DNA of 64,000 bases. It comes from an uncultured Clostridia bacterium (lineage in GTDB: Bacteria > Bacillota > Clostridia > TANB77 > CAG-508). The notes below the pieces were generated by a model. The model was not told the DNA's origin and made no database searches. It saw nothing but the letters and a program-made list of their open reading frames with translations. Shown piece by piece: positions 19,059 to 28,488 of the stretch. Every line of letters begins with the position of its first letter. Position 1 is the stretch's first letter. Both the position numbers and the translations under genes were made by a program. The stretch is taken from assembly GCA_934168305.1 (NCBI GenBank), contig CAKPNF010000001.1:1-64000 (forward strand). The letters are read 5' to 3'.

Positions 19059-19270
19059 AATAATTCCTCCTAATTTTTCTTTTGATATATAAACTGGCAC
19101 TATTTTATCATATTTTGTTATAAATAGGAAGAGAAAAAAGAAAATTTTATAAAATTGAATTATTATATATTTTTGATTATAAAATAAGTAGATTTTTAAA
19201 ATATATAATGATATAATAACTGAAAAAAGATATAACAAAAATTAATACAAATAATAAAGAAGGTAATCAA

Positions 19271-20713
19271 ATGAAAAAAATTAATGGAATAATAATGCAA
19301 TACTTTGAATGGTACATGGACTGCAATCAAAACTTATGGAATCAAATAAAGGAAAACGCAGAAAAACTATCAAATATAGGAGTAACAGCAATATGGCTAC
19401 CACCAGCATATAAAGGGATTGGTGGAAAAGATGAAGTAGGATATGGAGTTTATGACGTTTATGACTTGGGAGAGTTTGAACAAAAGGGAACTATAAAGAC
19501 AAAATATGGTTCAAAAGATGAATATTTGGAAGCGATAATGACATTAAAACAAGTTGGAATTGAAAGCTATGCTGATATTGTTTTAAATCATAAAATGGGA
19601 GCAGATGCTCTTCAAACTATACCAGCAACAAAAGTCGACTGGTCAAATCATAATATAGAAACATCACAAAAGGAAACAGTGCAAGTAGCAACAAAATTTA
19701 CATTTCCAGGAAGAAAACACAAATATTCAGATTTTGAATGGAACTGGACAGATTTTGATGGAATAGACTATAATAACCAAACTGGCGAAAATGCAATTTT
19801 TAAATTTATTGATAAAAAATGGGGAGCAGAAGTTGATGAGGAATTTGGAAATTTTGACTATTTAATGGGAGCAGATTTAGATTTTTCAAATCCGAGAGTA
19901 GTAAAAGAATGTATTGATTGGGGAAAATGGTATTTAGACATAACTAAAATAGACGGATTTAGATTAGATGCGGTAAAACATATAGATGCAGATTTTTATG
20001 AAAAATGGATAGAAACACTAAGAGAAGAGAGTAAAAAAGAATTATTTGCAGTTGGCGAATATTGGGCAACAGATGTAAATAAATTACATAGATATATTAC
20101 TGCAACAGAAGGACAAATATCATTATTTGATGTACCACTTCATTACAATTTTTATAATGCATCAAATAATCCAGATTATGATATGTCGCAAATTTTGGAA
20201 CATACATTAGTAAAAGAAAATCCATGTATGGCAGTAACATTTGTAGACAATCACGATACACAGCCAGGCCAAGCTTTACAAAGCTTTGTTCAGAGTTGGT
20301 TCAAACCAATAGCATATTCAATTATATTACTAAGAAATGATGGATATCCTTGTGTGTTTTATGGAGATTATTATGGAATACCACATGATAATATTGAACC
20401 AGAAGAAAACTTAAAAACATTAATGATAATAAGAAAAGATAGGGCATATGGTTTACAACATGACTATTTCGACCATAATAATTACATTGGATGGACTCAA
20501 GAGGGTGATGATGAACATATAAATTCAGGAATTGCAGTTGTTATATCTAATGCGGGAGAGGGATATAAAAGAATGTATGTTGGAAACCAAAATGCAGGAG
20601 AAATATATATTGACAGCCTTGAAAATTGTGAAGAAGAAGTTATAATAGATGAAGATGGATGTGGAAATTTTAGTGTAAAATCTAAGAGTGTATCAGTTTG
20701 GATAAAAAAATAA
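19271..20713 (+). CDS. Cytoplasmic alpha-amylase (GH13)
   Basis: 480 residues without a signal peptide, so it acts inside the cell on glycogen or maltodextrins. It begins with the typical QYFEWYM and has GVTAIWLPPAYKG and the GH13 catalytic set: Asp in GFRLDAVKH, Glu in AVGEYW and Asp in FVDNHDTQ. Calcium-type cytoplasmic amylases of subfamily GH13_5 (AmyS-like) share this layout. Start at 19271 follows AAGAAGGTAATCAA. It is divergent from the zinc-ribbon gene and is followed by the hemolysin III-like gene, 51 bases on. Confidence 0.93.
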   Translation: MKKINGIIMQYFEWYMDCNQNLWNQIKENAEKLSNIGVTAIWLPPAYKGIGGKDEVGYGVYDVYDLGEFEQKGTIKTKYGSKDEYLEAIMTLKQVGIESYADIVLNHKMGADALQTIPATKVDWSNHNIETSQKETVQVATKFTFPGRKHKYSDFEWNWTDFDGIDYNNQTGENAIFKFIDKKWGAEVDEEFGNFDYLMGADLDFSNPRVVKECIDWGKWYLDITKIDGFRLDAVKHIDADFYEKWIETLREESKKELFAVGEYWATDVNKLHRYITATEGQISLFDVPLHYNFYNASNNPDYDMSQILEHTLVKENPCMAVTFVDNHDTQPGQALQSFVQSWFKPIAYSIILLRNDGYPCVFYGDYYGIPHDNIEPEENLKTLMIIRKDRAYGLQHDYFDHNNYIGWTQEGDDEHINSGIAVVISNAGEGYKRMYVGNQNAGEIYIDSLENCEEEVIIDEDGCGNFSVKSKSVSVWIKK

Positions 20714-20764
20714 TGTTAGGTCATTGGGGTAAAAAAATACAAAAAATAAAAAATGGAGGATAGA

Positions 20765-21439
20765 ATGAAAAGAACAAAATTAAAAGATAGAGTATTGCCT
20801 GATTATACAAAAGGAGAAGAAATTTTTAATATGACATCACATATAGTAGGTGGTAGTTTTGGAATAGTTGCATTGGTGTTATGTGTTGTTTTTTCTGCTA
20901 TTCACCATAATGGATACGCCGTTGTAAGTAGCTCAATATATGGAACAATGATGATAATTTTATATACAATGTCAAGTATATATCATGGTTTAAAACCAGA
21001 AAGAAAAGCAAAAAAAGTATTTCAAATATTAGATCACTGTTCTATATTTTTATTAATAGCTGGATCATATACACCATTTTGTTTAGTGACTTTTAGAGAG
21101 TATAATACAGCATTGGGATGGACTATATTTGGTGTTATATGGGGAAGTGCAATTTTAGGAATAACTCTAAATGCAATAGATATAAAAAAATATAAAGTAT
21201 TCTCTATGATTTGCTATTTAGGTATGGGATGGTGTATTATATTTACAGCTAAGCTGTTACCACAATTATTAGGAATACCTGGTTTAATATTGTTGGTTGC
21301 AGGAGGTGTAGCCTATACCATAGGAGCAGTTTTATATGGATTAGGTAAAAAGAAAAAATATATGCATTCAATATTTCATTTATTTATATTATTAGGAAGT
21401 ATATTGCAATTTTTTTGTATATTATTATATGTGATTTAA
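20765..21439 (+). CDS. Hemolysin III-like (PAQR/YqfA) membrane protein
   Basis: 224 residues with seven predicted membrane helices. Family motifs are NMTSHIVGG, SIYHGLKP, ILDHCSIFLLIAGSYTPF and the C-terminal HSIFHLFILLGS, containing the conserved His and Asp residues thought to bind zinc. A longer frame starts at 20753, but that ATG overlaps the ribosome site GGAGGA, so the methionine at 20765 is chosen. PAQR proteins in bacteria affect membrane lipids or fluidity; the name hemolysin III is historical. Its place before the glycosyltransferase cassette may be chance. Confidence 0.88.
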   Translation: MKRTKLKDRVLPDYTKGEEIFNMTSHIVGGSFGIVALVLCVVFSAIHHNGYAVVSSSIYGTMMIILYTMSSIYHGLKPERKAKKVFQILDHCSIFLLIAGSYTPFCLVTFREYNTALGWTIFGVIWGSAILGITLNAIDIKKYKVFSMICYLGMGWCIIFTAKLLPQLLGIPGLILLVAGGVAYTIGAVLYGLGKKKKYMHSIFHLFILLGSILQFFCILLYVI

Positions 21440-21477
21440 AAGAAATAAAGATTTGGAACAAAAAGGAGAAATAAAAA

Positions 21478-22422
21478 ATGAAAAAAATATCAATAATTGT
21501 ACCAGTATATTATAATCAAGATAATTTATTACCATTATATGCAGATTTAAAGGAAAAGGTACTTAGCAAAATAAATATAGAATATGAATTAATATTTGTT
21601 GATGATGGCTCAAAAGACAAATCATATGAAGTTATGAAAAATTTAGCAAAATTAGATGAAAATATAAAAACAATAAGATTGTCAAGAAATTTTGGAGAAC
21701 ATTCAGCACTATTAGCAGGTTTGTCACAATGTACAGGAGATTGTGCGGTAAGAAAAGCAGCAGATTTGCAAGAACCTTCTGAAGTGATATTAGATATGAT
21801 GAAGAAATATGAAGAAGGAAACAAAGTCGTTTTGGCAGTAAGAGCAGATAGAGAAGAGCCAATTATGCAAAAGGCATTTTCAAATTTATATGCATTTTTA
21901 ATGAGAAAATTAGCTCTTCATAATATGCCAAAAGGAGGTTTCGACACTTTTTTGATAGATAGGCAAATAATTGATTTATTAGTAAAAATGCAAGAAAAAA
22001 ACACATCATTAATGAGTCAAATTTTATGGGCGGGTTTTGAAACAGCAACTGTACCATATATAAGAAAAAAAAGAGAAATAGGAAAATCAAGATGGACATT
22101 GTCTAAAAAAATAAAATTAGTATATGATTCATTACTAAGTTTTTCATATTTTCCAATAAAAATGATAACATCAGCAGGATTTTTAAGTTTCTTTATATCA
22201 TTAATATTATTAATTATAATTATTGGTAAAAAAATTGCAGGAATAATTGATGTAGAAGGTTATACTTCAATCATAATGATTATGCTTATGGGGTTTGGAA
22301 TTATAATGCTTTCAATAGGAGTATTAGGAGAGTATTTATGGAGAACATATGATGCAGCAAGAAGTAGACCACCATATATTATAGAAAAAGTGGAAAAAGG
22401 AGATAAATCTGAAAATGAATAA
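21478..22422 (+). CDS. Family 2 glycosyltransferase, undecaprenyl-phosphate type (ArnC/GtrB-like)
   Basis: 314 residues. The N-terminal GT-A domain has SIIVPVYYNQDN, YELIFVDDGSKDKS and RLSRNFGEHSALLAGL. The usual DADLQDP is seen as AADLQEP. Two C-terminal membrane helices (about 225-250 and 262-290) follow the SRWTLSKK segment, and it ends GEYLWRTYDAARSRPPYIIE. Such enzymes transfer a sugar from a nucleotide carrier to undecaprenyl phosphate on the cytoplasmic side. It overlaps the next gene by 8 bases, so the two are translationally coupled. It is the first gene of the Arn-like cassette. Confidence 0.9.
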   Translation: MKKISIIVPVYYNQDNLLPLYADLKEKVLSKINIEYELIFVDDGSKDKSYEVMKNLAKLDENIKTIRLSRNFGEHSALLAGLSQCTGDCAVRKAADLQEPSEVILDMMKKYEEGNKVVLAVRADREEPIMQKAFSNLYAFLMRKLALHNMPKGGFDTFLIDRQIIDLLVKMQEKNTSLMSQILWAGFETATVPYIRKKREIGKSRWTLSKKIKLVYDSLLSFSYFPIKMITSAGFLSFFISLILLIIIIGKKIAGIIDVEGYTSIIMIMLMGFGIIMLSIGVLGEYLWRTYDAARSRPPYIIEKVEKGDKSENE

Positions 22423-23761
22423 TATACTTGAAAAATTAAATAAAAATAAAAGAATAATAATATTATTATTTTTAATATGCATATTTTGTTATTACTTATT
22501 ATGGACAGTTTCTGAACCATATAATTCATGCCCAGATGAAGGGATGAAATGGGATATATGCAAATATATTTATGAAAATAATAAATTACCACATGGAGAA
22601 GAAGAATCAATAAGAAATCAAATTTGGGGAATATCATATGCATTTCAACCTATATTAACCTATACAATAGGTGCTATTTTTATGAAAATCGCATCAGTTT
22701 TTTCTACAGAAACATTTACATTATTGATTGCAGCGAGATTAGTTAGTACAATTAGCATGACACTTGTTGTTTATTTTGCAATAAAAATTTCTCAAAAATT
22801 ATTTAAAGGGATTTATAAGTATCTGTTCATTGCTTTTATTGCATTTCAACCAATAACAGCATTTCTTGCGTCATACATAAATAATGATTCAACAGCATTA
22901 TTAGCATCAACAATAATAATATACTTGTGGATACTAGGATTAGAAAGTAATTGGAAAACAAAACATTGTATATTATTAGGAATAACAATTGGATTTTGTT
23001 TACTTACTTATTATAATGCATATGGATATATATTGTGTAGCATAACAATTTGTTTAATATCAGCAATATCAAATAAAATGAAAACAAAAGAAATTGTCCA
23101 AAAAGCATTAATAGTAATATGCATTGCATTCTTAGTTGCAGGGTGGTGGTTTATAAGAAATGCGATGATATATGATGGGGATATTTTAGGAATACAAGCA
23201 CAAAACGAATGTGGTGACAAATATGCCATGGAAGGATATAAACCATCAACAAGACCTACAATTCAGAATCAAAATATAAGTATTATAGATATGTTGATAA
23301 AACAAAAATGGATGATAATTACAATTAAAGGGTTTGTCGGAGTTTTTGGATATAATCTGATAATTATGTCAAACAAAATATATATATCCTATTTTATACT
23401 ATGGTTAATGGGAACAGTAGGATGTTTAATAAATTTTAAGGATTTATTTATATATAAAAAGAATGAAAAAAATAGATATTTATTAAATTACATATTTATA
23501 TTATCAATAATAATTACAATAGCACTAAGCATTTATTATTCATATACTAGTGACTTTCAACCACAAGGAAGATATATAGTAGGAATAATTATTCCATTTA
23601 CTTATTTTATTGTAAATGGAATAAGCATAATATTGGAAAAGTTTATAAAATCAGAAAAAATAAGAAATATTATTGTTCTAATATTAATATTATTAATAAT
23701 TATAATTTCAATGAAAGCAATCTTTGGTTATATAATACCAACATATGCCAACGTTAAATAG
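22415..23761 (+). CDS. GT-C fold membrane glycosyltransferase, ArnT/DUF2142-like
   Basis: 448 residues, 10 to 12 membrane helices. An extracytoplasmic loop after the first helix carries SCPDEGMKWD, like the acidic PDE motif of GT-C enzymes and DUF2142 proteins that use lipid-linked sugars. A second family-like site is LASYINNDSTALL. It likely moves a lipid-linked sugar onto a surface acceptor on the outer side of the membrane. It is coupled to the GT2 gene before it. The acceptor is unknown. Confidence 0.75.
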   Translation: MNNILEKLNKNKRIIILLFLICIFCYYLLWTVSEPYNSCPDEGMKWDICKYIYENNKLPHGEEESIRNQIWGISYAFQPILTYTIGAIFMKIASVFSTETFTLLIAARLVSTISMTLVVYFAIKISQKLFKGIYKYLFIAFIAFQPITAFLASYINNDSTALLASTIIIYLWILGLESNWKTKHCILLGITIGFCLLTYYNAYGYILCSITICLISAISNKMKTKEIVQKALIVICIAFLVAGWWFIRNAMIYDGDILGIQAQNECGDKYAMEGYKPSTRPTIQNQNISIIDMLIKQKWMIITIKGFVGVFGYNLIIMSNKIYISYFILWLMGTVGCLINFKDLFIYKKNEKNRYLLNYIFILSIIITIALSIYYSYTSDFQPQGRYIVGIIIPFTYFIVNGISIILEKFIKSEKIRNIIVLILILLIIIISMKAIFGYIIPTYANVK

Positions 23762-23778
23762 AAAGAGGTGTAAAAGAA

Positions 23779-24906
23779 ATGATAGGGTTTAATGTACCAA
23801 TTTGTATAGATGAGTCAGTTGATTGTATAAAAGAAGCAATTAATAACAGAAAAATATGTGGAGATGGAGAATTCACAAAAAAATGTAGTAATTGGATGGA
23901 AAAAAAATTTAATAGCAACAAAATTTTATTAACAACATCAGGAACTTCAGCATTAGAAATGGCTGCAATATTATTAGATATAAAAGATGGAGATGAAGTA
24001 ATTATGCCATCATATACGTTTGTATCAACAGCAGATGCATTTGTAATGGTGGGAGCAAAAGTTGTCTTTGTAGATATTAACCCAAAGACTATGAATATAG
24101 ATGAAAATGAAATTGAAAAAGCGATAACGCCAAAGACAAAAGCAATAGTGGTGGTTCATTATGCAGGAATTTCACCAGATATGGATGAAATAATGAAAAT
24201 CGCAAAAGAACATAATTTAAAGGTTGTAGAAGATGCAGCACAAGGATTTATGGCAAAATATAAAGAAAAGTATCTAGGAACTATAGGAGACCTTGGTTGT
24301 TATAGTTTCCATGAAACTAAAAATTATAGTATGGGCGAAGGTGGAGCAATTTCAATTAATGATCCTAAATTAATAGAAAGAGCAGAGATAATAAGAGAAA
24401 AAGGAACAAATAGAAATAAATTTTTTAGAGGAGAAATAGACAAGTATACATGGGTAGATTATGGTTCATCATATTTGCCAAGTGAACTTAATTGTGCATA
24501 TTTGTATCCTCAATTAAAAAAGGCAGATGAAATAAATGATATAAGATTATCTTTATGGAATTATTATGCAAATAATTTAAAAGATTTAGAAGAAAAAGGA
24601 AAAATAGAAATACAATATCTCCCAGAATATAGCAAACATAATGCACATATGTTTTACATAAAAACAAAAAATTTAGAGGAAAGAACAGAATTAATAAAAT
24701 ACTTAAAAGAAAATGGAATACAAGCTGTTTTTCATTACATTCCATTACATACGTCGCCTGCAGGAAAGAAATTTGGAGTATTTCATGGAGAGGATAAGTA
24801 TACAACTATAGAAAGCGAAAAAATAGTTAGATTACCTATGTATTATGAATTAACAAGAAAAGACCAAGATGAGGTAATAAGTAAAATTAAAGAATTTTAT
24901 AAATAA
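23779..24906 (+). CDS. DegT/DnrJ/EryC1 sugar aminotransferase, WecE-like
   Basis: 375 residues. PLP-dependent type I fold. The internal aldimine lysine lies in SFHETKNYSMGEGGA, the WecE/RffA version of the motif. Also present are LTTSGTSALEMAA, EVIMPSYTFVSTADAF, VVEDAAQGF and the C-terminal VFHYIPLHTSPAG. WecE makes dTDP-4-amino-4,6-dideoxygalactose from the 4-keto sugar. The substrate here is inferred. Start at 23779 follows AGAGGTGTAAAAGAA. In the cassette it would supply the amino sugar carried by the GT2 product. Confidence 0.92.
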   Translation: MIGFNVPICIDESVDCIKEAINNRKICGDGEFTKKCSNWMEKKFNSNKILLTTSGTSALEMAAILLDIKDGDEVIMPSYTFVSTADAFVMVGAKVVFVDINPKTMNIDENEIEKAITPKTKAIVVVHYAGISPDMDEIMKIAKEHNLKVVEDAAQGFMAKYKEKYLGTIGDLGCYSFHETKNYSMGEGGAISINDPKLIERAEIIREKGTNRNKFFRGEIDKYTWVDYGSSYLPSELNCAYLYPQLKKADEINDIRLSLWNYYANNLKDLEEKGKIEIQYLPEYSKHNAHMFYIKTKNLEERTELIKYLKENGIQAVFHYIPLHTSPAGKKFGVFHGEDKYTTIESEKIVRLPMYYELTRKDQDEVISKIKEFYK

Positions 24907-24930
24907 TATATTGAAAAGGGAAAAATAAAG

Positions 24931-26046
24931 ATGAAAAAAGTTGTAATAATAGGAGCAAATAATTTTCAGATGCCATTAATTATAAAGGCAAAAGAATTAG
25001 GATATGAAACGCATGTATTTGCATGGAAAGAAGGAGCTGTTGGAGCAAAATATGCAGATTTCTTTTATCCAATAAGCATTGTAGAAAAAGAACAAATTCT
25101 AGAAAAATGTAAAGTAATAAAACCAGATGCTGTAATTTCAATTGCATCAGACTTAGCAACAATTACTGTAAATTATCTAACAAATAATCTTGGACTTACA
25201 GGGAATAGTCTAGAATGCACAAAAATATCAACTAACAAATATGAGATGAGAAAAGCATTTAAAGAAAATGGTGTATCTGTACCTAAATTTATTGAATTGT
25301 CAAGTTATAAGGAAATATCAGAAATAGAAAAAATGGAAGCTCCAATAATAGTAAAACCAACAGACAGATCTGGAAGCAGATCAATTACAAAAATAGAAGA
25401 TTTATCTGAAATAAAAAAATTGGAAAATGCAATAAATGAAGCAATAAATACGTCATTTGAGAAGAAAGCAATTGTCGAAGAATACATAGATGGAGATGAA
25501 TTTAGTGCAGAAAGTATATCTTATAGAGGAAATCATACAGTATTAACTATAACGAGAAAACAAACAACAGGAGCACCACATTTTATAGAAACGGGACATA
25601 TTCAACCAGCTGGACTTAACGAAGAGATGACTTCAAAAGTAGAAAAAGAAGTTATTGCAGGATTAAACAGTTTAAAAATAGAAAATGGTGCATCACATAC
25701 TGAATTTAAAATTACATCTAATGGAGATGTTAAAATTATTGAAATAGGAGCAAGAATGGGCGGAGACTGTATAGGTTCAGACTTAGTACAGATTTCAACA
25801 GGTTATGATTTTTTAAAAATGGTGATTGATGTGGGGTTAGGTAATAAACCTGATTTTACCAAAGTAGTAAAACCAAAAAAAGCAATTATAAAATTTATTT
25901 TTACAGAAAAAGATATACAGGAATTAGAGAAAATAAAAAAAGAAAGACCTGAAAATATTTATTATATTAGCCCAATAGATAGAATTAATTCACATGAAAT
26001 TATAGATAGTTCCACAAGATATGGGTATTATATTTTAGCTGAATAG
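24931..26046 (+). CDS. ATP-grasp ligase/carboxylate-amine ligase
   Basis: 371 residues. An N-terminal Rossmann-like part (KKVVIIGANNFQMPLIIKAKELG) is followed by the ATP-grasp core: PIIVKPTDRSGSRSITKI near residues 138-155, AIVEEYIDGDEFSAES, and the metal-binding FKITSNGDVKIIEIGARMGGD. ATP-grasp enzymes join a carboxylate to an amine or thiol through an acyl phosphate. Next to an aminotransferase it may attach an amino acid to the new sugar amine. That link is inference from position. A PurK/biotin-carboxylase-like origin is also possible. Confidence 0.82.
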   Translation: MKKVVIIGANNFQMPLIIKAKELGYETHVFAWKEGAVGAKYADFFYPISIVEKEQILEKCKVIKPDAVISIASDLATITVNYLTNNLGLTGNSLECTKISTNKYEMRKAFKENGVSVPKFIELSSYKEISEIEKMEAPIIVKPTDRSGSRSITKIEDLSEIKKLENAINEAINTSFEKKAIVEEYIDGDEFSAESISYRGNHTVLTITRKQTTGAPHFIETGHIQPAGLNEEMTSKVEKEVIAGLNSLKIENGASHTEFKITSNGDVKIIEIGARMGGDCIGSDLVQISTGYDFLKMVIDVGLGNKPDFTKVVKPKKAIIKFIFTEKDIQELEKIKKERPENIYYISPIDRINSHEIIDSSTRYGYYILAE

Positions 26047-26060
26047 AAAGGAAAAGCAAA

Positions 26061-26429
26061 ATGGATACAGAAAAAGAAATAAAGAAGAAAATAAAATTAA
26101 GAGATATATTTATACTTCAATTAGTCATTGCAATATATACATTATCAACGGTTTTTGCTAAATTTGCATCAGGACAAGAATTTTTATCTTTTAAGTTTAT
26201 ATTATTTTATGGAATAGAAATGTTAATATTAGGTTTGTATGCGATAATATGGCAACAATTGATAAAAAAATTTGATATTTCTGTTGCGTATGCAAATAAA
26301 GCAATGGGATTACTATGGTCAATCATATGGGCAATTTTAATTTTTAATGATACAATAACAATAAAAAATATAATAGGAGTAATAATTGTAATAATAGGTA
26401 CAATTATAGTAAATAGTGAAAATGAGTAA
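26061..26429 (+). CDS. Small EamA/SMR-type membrane subunit (ArnE/ArnF-like), first of a pair
   Basis: 122 residues with four membrane helices, as in half-size drug/metabolite transporters. The N-terminus is charged and cytoplasmic (DTEKEIKKKIKLRD). VAYANKAMGLLWSIIWAILIFNDTITIKNIIGVIIVIIGTIIV resembles the second half of EamA repeats and ArnE/F flippase subunits. It overlaps the next gene by 8 bases. In Arn systems the ArnE-ArnF heterodimer flips the undecaprenyl-linked amino sugar, which fits this position. Confidence 0.75.
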   Translation: MDTEKEIKKKIKLRDIFILQLVIAIYTLSTVFAKFASGQEFLSFKFILFYGIEMLILGLYAIIWQQLIKKFDISVAYANKAMGLLWSIIWAILIFNDTITIKNIIGVIIVIIGTIIVNSENE

Positions 26430-26757
26430 ATATATAGTTTTATTAATTTTAGCAGTTCTAGTAAGTTCCATTTCTCAAATTATATTAAAAAAGAGTGCTT
26501 CAAAAACTTACAGTTCAATTTTTAAAGAATATTTTAATGTATATGTTATAACTGGATATGGATTAATGGTACTTTCTACAGTGCTTGTAGTTTTAGGATT
26601 AAAAGGTGTATCATACAAAAATGAACCTATTATTGAATCATTAGGGTATATTTTTGTTATGATTTTAAGTAATAGAATTTTAGGTGAAAAAATTACAAAA
26701 AAGAAAATTTTAGGAAATGCATTAATTTTAATAGGAATATTTTGTTATTATATGTAA
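26422..26757 (+). CDS. Small EamA/SMR-type membrane subunit, second of the pair
   Basis: 111 residues, four membrane helices. It has YIVLLILAVLVSSISQIILKKSA at the start and GVSYKNEPIIESLGYIFVMILSNRILGEKIT in the third and fourth helices, typical of the SMR/ArnF type. A GTG two codons earlier (26416) is possible; ATG at 26422 is chosen because it gives the common ATGAGTAA overlap. With the preceding gene it likely forms a heterodimeric flippase. Confidence 0.75.
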   Translation: MSKYIVLLILAVLVSSISQIILKKSASKTYSSIFKEYFNVYVITGYGLMVLSTVLVVLGLKGVSYKNEPIIESLGYIFVMILSNRILGEKITKKKILGNALILIGIFCYYM

Positions 26758-26772
26758 TTATATCTATAATAT

Positions 26773-26801
26773 TTGCAATTTTATGTAAAATATAGTATAA
26801 T
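26773..26801 (+). promoter_or_regulatory. Promoter of the gene at 26856
   Basis: TTGCAA at 26773-26778 and TATAAT at 26796-26801 with 17-base spacing. It lies 16 bases after the end of the cassette. Confidence 0.7.
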
Positions 26802-26855
26802 CTTTTTAAGATACACATAAGCTCAGTTTATTAATTAATGACAGGAGGATTGAAA

Positions 26856-27245
26856 ATGGTGAGAACATTATATTATGCAATAACAATCAGATATATCGGT
26901 CTGATGGCGAATGAAGGTTTTATAATCGTAAAATTAAAGGATGATGAAATTAAAAGTATTGAAGGTGTATTGACAAATGATTATTTAGAGGCAGAGTTTA
27001 ATAATGATTTGATACTTTTAAATTATTATTCAAGAGAAAATGACATAGGAAAATATCAAATGGAGTTTTCTATAGAGTTAGATAGTAATGATATAGAACT
27101 ACCATTAAGTGTTAGTGCAGACACAGATTTTACAGAAATTAAAATTAACACTGAATATAGGATTGTTAAGTTTAATGAAGTAAGTAAATGCAATAGAATT
27201 TTGAAAGAATTCAAAAATAATGTTTTCGGAGAAGAGCGGGGGTAA
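26856..27245 (+). CDS. Orphan soluble protein of unknown function (129 aa)
   Basis: I do not recognise the family. The start at 26856 is chosen because AGGAGG lies 7 bases before it; an in-frame ATG at 26838 comes before the ribosome site. The protein is acidic with alternating beta-type segments (IKLNTEYRIVKFNEVSK near the end) and no membrane segment. The last codons GAG CGG GGG TAA overlap the 5' arm of the terminator, so the CGG at 27238-27240 is partly dictated by the hairpin. It stands alone with its own promoter and terminator. Confidence 0.7.
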   Translation: MVRTLYYAITIRYIGLMANEGFIIVKLKDDEIKSIEGVLTNDYLEAEFNNDLILLNYYSRENDIGKYQMEFSIELDSNDIELPLSVSADTDFTEIKINTEYRIVKFNEVSKCNRILKEFKNNVFGEERG

Positions 27246-27257
27246 CCGCTCTTTTTT
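27233..27257 (+). terminator. Rho-independent terminator overlapping the stop codon
   Basis: AAGAGCGG at 27233-27240 pairs with CCGCTCTT at 27246-27253, followed by T residues. The loop contains the TAA stop. Confidence 0.9.
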
Positions 27258-27364
27258 AGTACTTAGAACTTTTTTTATTTGAATATTATAGTTGATTAAT
27301 AAAAAGAAATTTAGTAAAATATAAATGAAAAATTTTGATATTTATAAAAGGATGGAATTTTAAA

Positions 27365-27721
27365 ATGAAAAAATTATTAAAAAGCTTTAAATATGCATTT
27401 GAAGGAATATTTACTGGAATAAAAGAAGAACAAAATATGAAAGTACACATAGTAATAATGATACTTGTAATAATATTTGGAATAATGTTAAAAATAAGTA
27501 CAATAGAATGGATAATTTGCATAGTACTATTTGGATTAGTAATATCAATGGAATTAATAAATACAGCAATAGAAAACACAGTAGATTTAGTAACAAAAGA
27601 AAAAAATGAACAGGCAAAAATTGCAAAAGATGTAGCAGCAGGAGCAGTTTTAGTCTCTGCAATAGCATCAGCTATTATAGGATTAATAATATTTGTACCA
27701 AAAGTAATATCAATATTCTAA
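27365..27721 (+). CDS. dgkA: Diacylglycerol/undecaprenol kinase
   Basis: 118 residues from 27365; the longer frame from 27335 adds ten residues before the ribosome site AAAAGGATGG. Three membrane helices and the family motif MELINTAIENTVDL with the catalytic Glu. In Gram-positives this small kinase phosphorylates undecaprenol, feeding the lipid carrier pool for wall and glycan synthesis. It lies 600 bases after the Arn-like cassette, which needs undecaprenyl phosphate, but with its own transcription unit between. Confidence 0.9.
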   Translation: MKKLLKSFKYAFEGIFTGIKEEQNMKVHIVIMILVIIFGIMLKISTIEWIICIVLFGLVISMELINTAIENTVDLVTKEKNEQAKIAKDVAAGAVLVSAIASAIIGLIIFVPKVISIF

Positions 27722-27769
27722 GATAAAAATTTATAAAGATAATAAAATATAATTAATAAAACTACAAAA

Positions 27770-27814
27770 TTCGACAAAATTGTGAGACAAATTTGGACTG
27801 TCCCACTTGTCTCA
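27770..27814 (-). repeat. Half-unit of the TGAGACA/TGTCTCA palindromic repeat
   Basis: TTCGACA at 27770-27776, TGAGACA at 27783-27789, then CTGTCCCACTTGTCTCA ending at 27814. It matches the right half of the copy inside addA (48857-48902) and is the inverse of the half-unit at 34162. It forms a hairpin by itself (GAGACAA with TTGTCTC). It lies 17 bases before the pentapeptide protein start. Confidence 0.85.
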
Positions 27815-27830
27815 AAAGGGGAAGAAAACA

Positions 27831-28445
27831 ATGGAATATAAAGAAACAAAAGAAATAGATAATGTTATTACTCAAGAAATTAACAAAGAAAATGATATAA
27901 GAGGATATAAATTTAAAGATTGTGGAGAAACTATAAATACAGAAAAAATTGAAATTACAAATTGCATATTTGAAAATTGTAAATGTATAGATTCAAAGTT
28001 CATAAATGTTTATTTTACAAATGTAACATTTAAAGACTGCGACTTTTCAAATACAGATTTTAGCGAATCAAATTTTGTAGAATGCACGTTTACAAATTGC
28101 AAAGCTATAGGCACAAAACTTGTAGATACAAGCATTTATAAGACCAAAATAAACCAATCAAATTTAGAATATTCAAATTTATCAAACTCAAATATAAAAG
28201 AAACAATTTTTGAGGAAGATAATTTACAAATTACATCATTTGGAGAATGCAAGTTGAAAAATATTAAGTTTAATGATTGTGACTTATATAAGTCTCAAAT
28301 GTTTAGAACAAATTTGAAGGGTATAGATTTTTCTACTTGTAATATTGATGGCATAGTTGTTGATAGAGAAGATTTAAAAGGCGTTATAGTAAATCAATTT
28401 CAAGCTGTAGAGCTTTCTAAATTATTAGGAATTATTATAAAATAA
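27831..28445 (+). CDS. Pentapeptide-repeat protein
   Basis: 204 residues. From residue 25 onward it shows five-residue periodicity of the A(D/N)LXX type with many Cys and Phe (CTFTNC, DFSNTDFSESNF, SNLEYSNLSNSNIKETIF, CDLYKSQMFRTNLKGIDF). This predicts a right-handed quadrilateral beta helix. Functions of such proteins vary, from gyrase mimicry to unknown. A TTG at 27807 is in frame but falls inside the palindromic repeat; ATG at 27831 with AGGGGAAG before it is preferred. Confidence 0.88.
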   Translation: MEYKETKEIDNVITQEINKENDIRGYKFKDCGETINTEKIEITNCIFENCKCIDSKFINVYFTNVTFKDCDFSNTDFSESNFVECTFTNCKAIGTKLVDTSIYKTKINQSNLEYSNLSNSNIKETIFEEDNLQITSFGECKLKNIKFNDCDLYKSQMFRTNLKGIDFSTCNIDGIVVDREDLKGVIVNQFQAVELSKLLGIIIK

Positions 28446-28488
28446 GAAAATTATAAAAATTAAATAAGCGTATTTAAGAGGTGATAAA

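Noticed and set aside
21720..21790. Inactive GT2 enzyme because DADLQDP reads AADLQEP
   Set aside because: Variation at the first Asp occurs among GT2 enzymes of this type, and other motifs are intact, so loss of activity is not supported.
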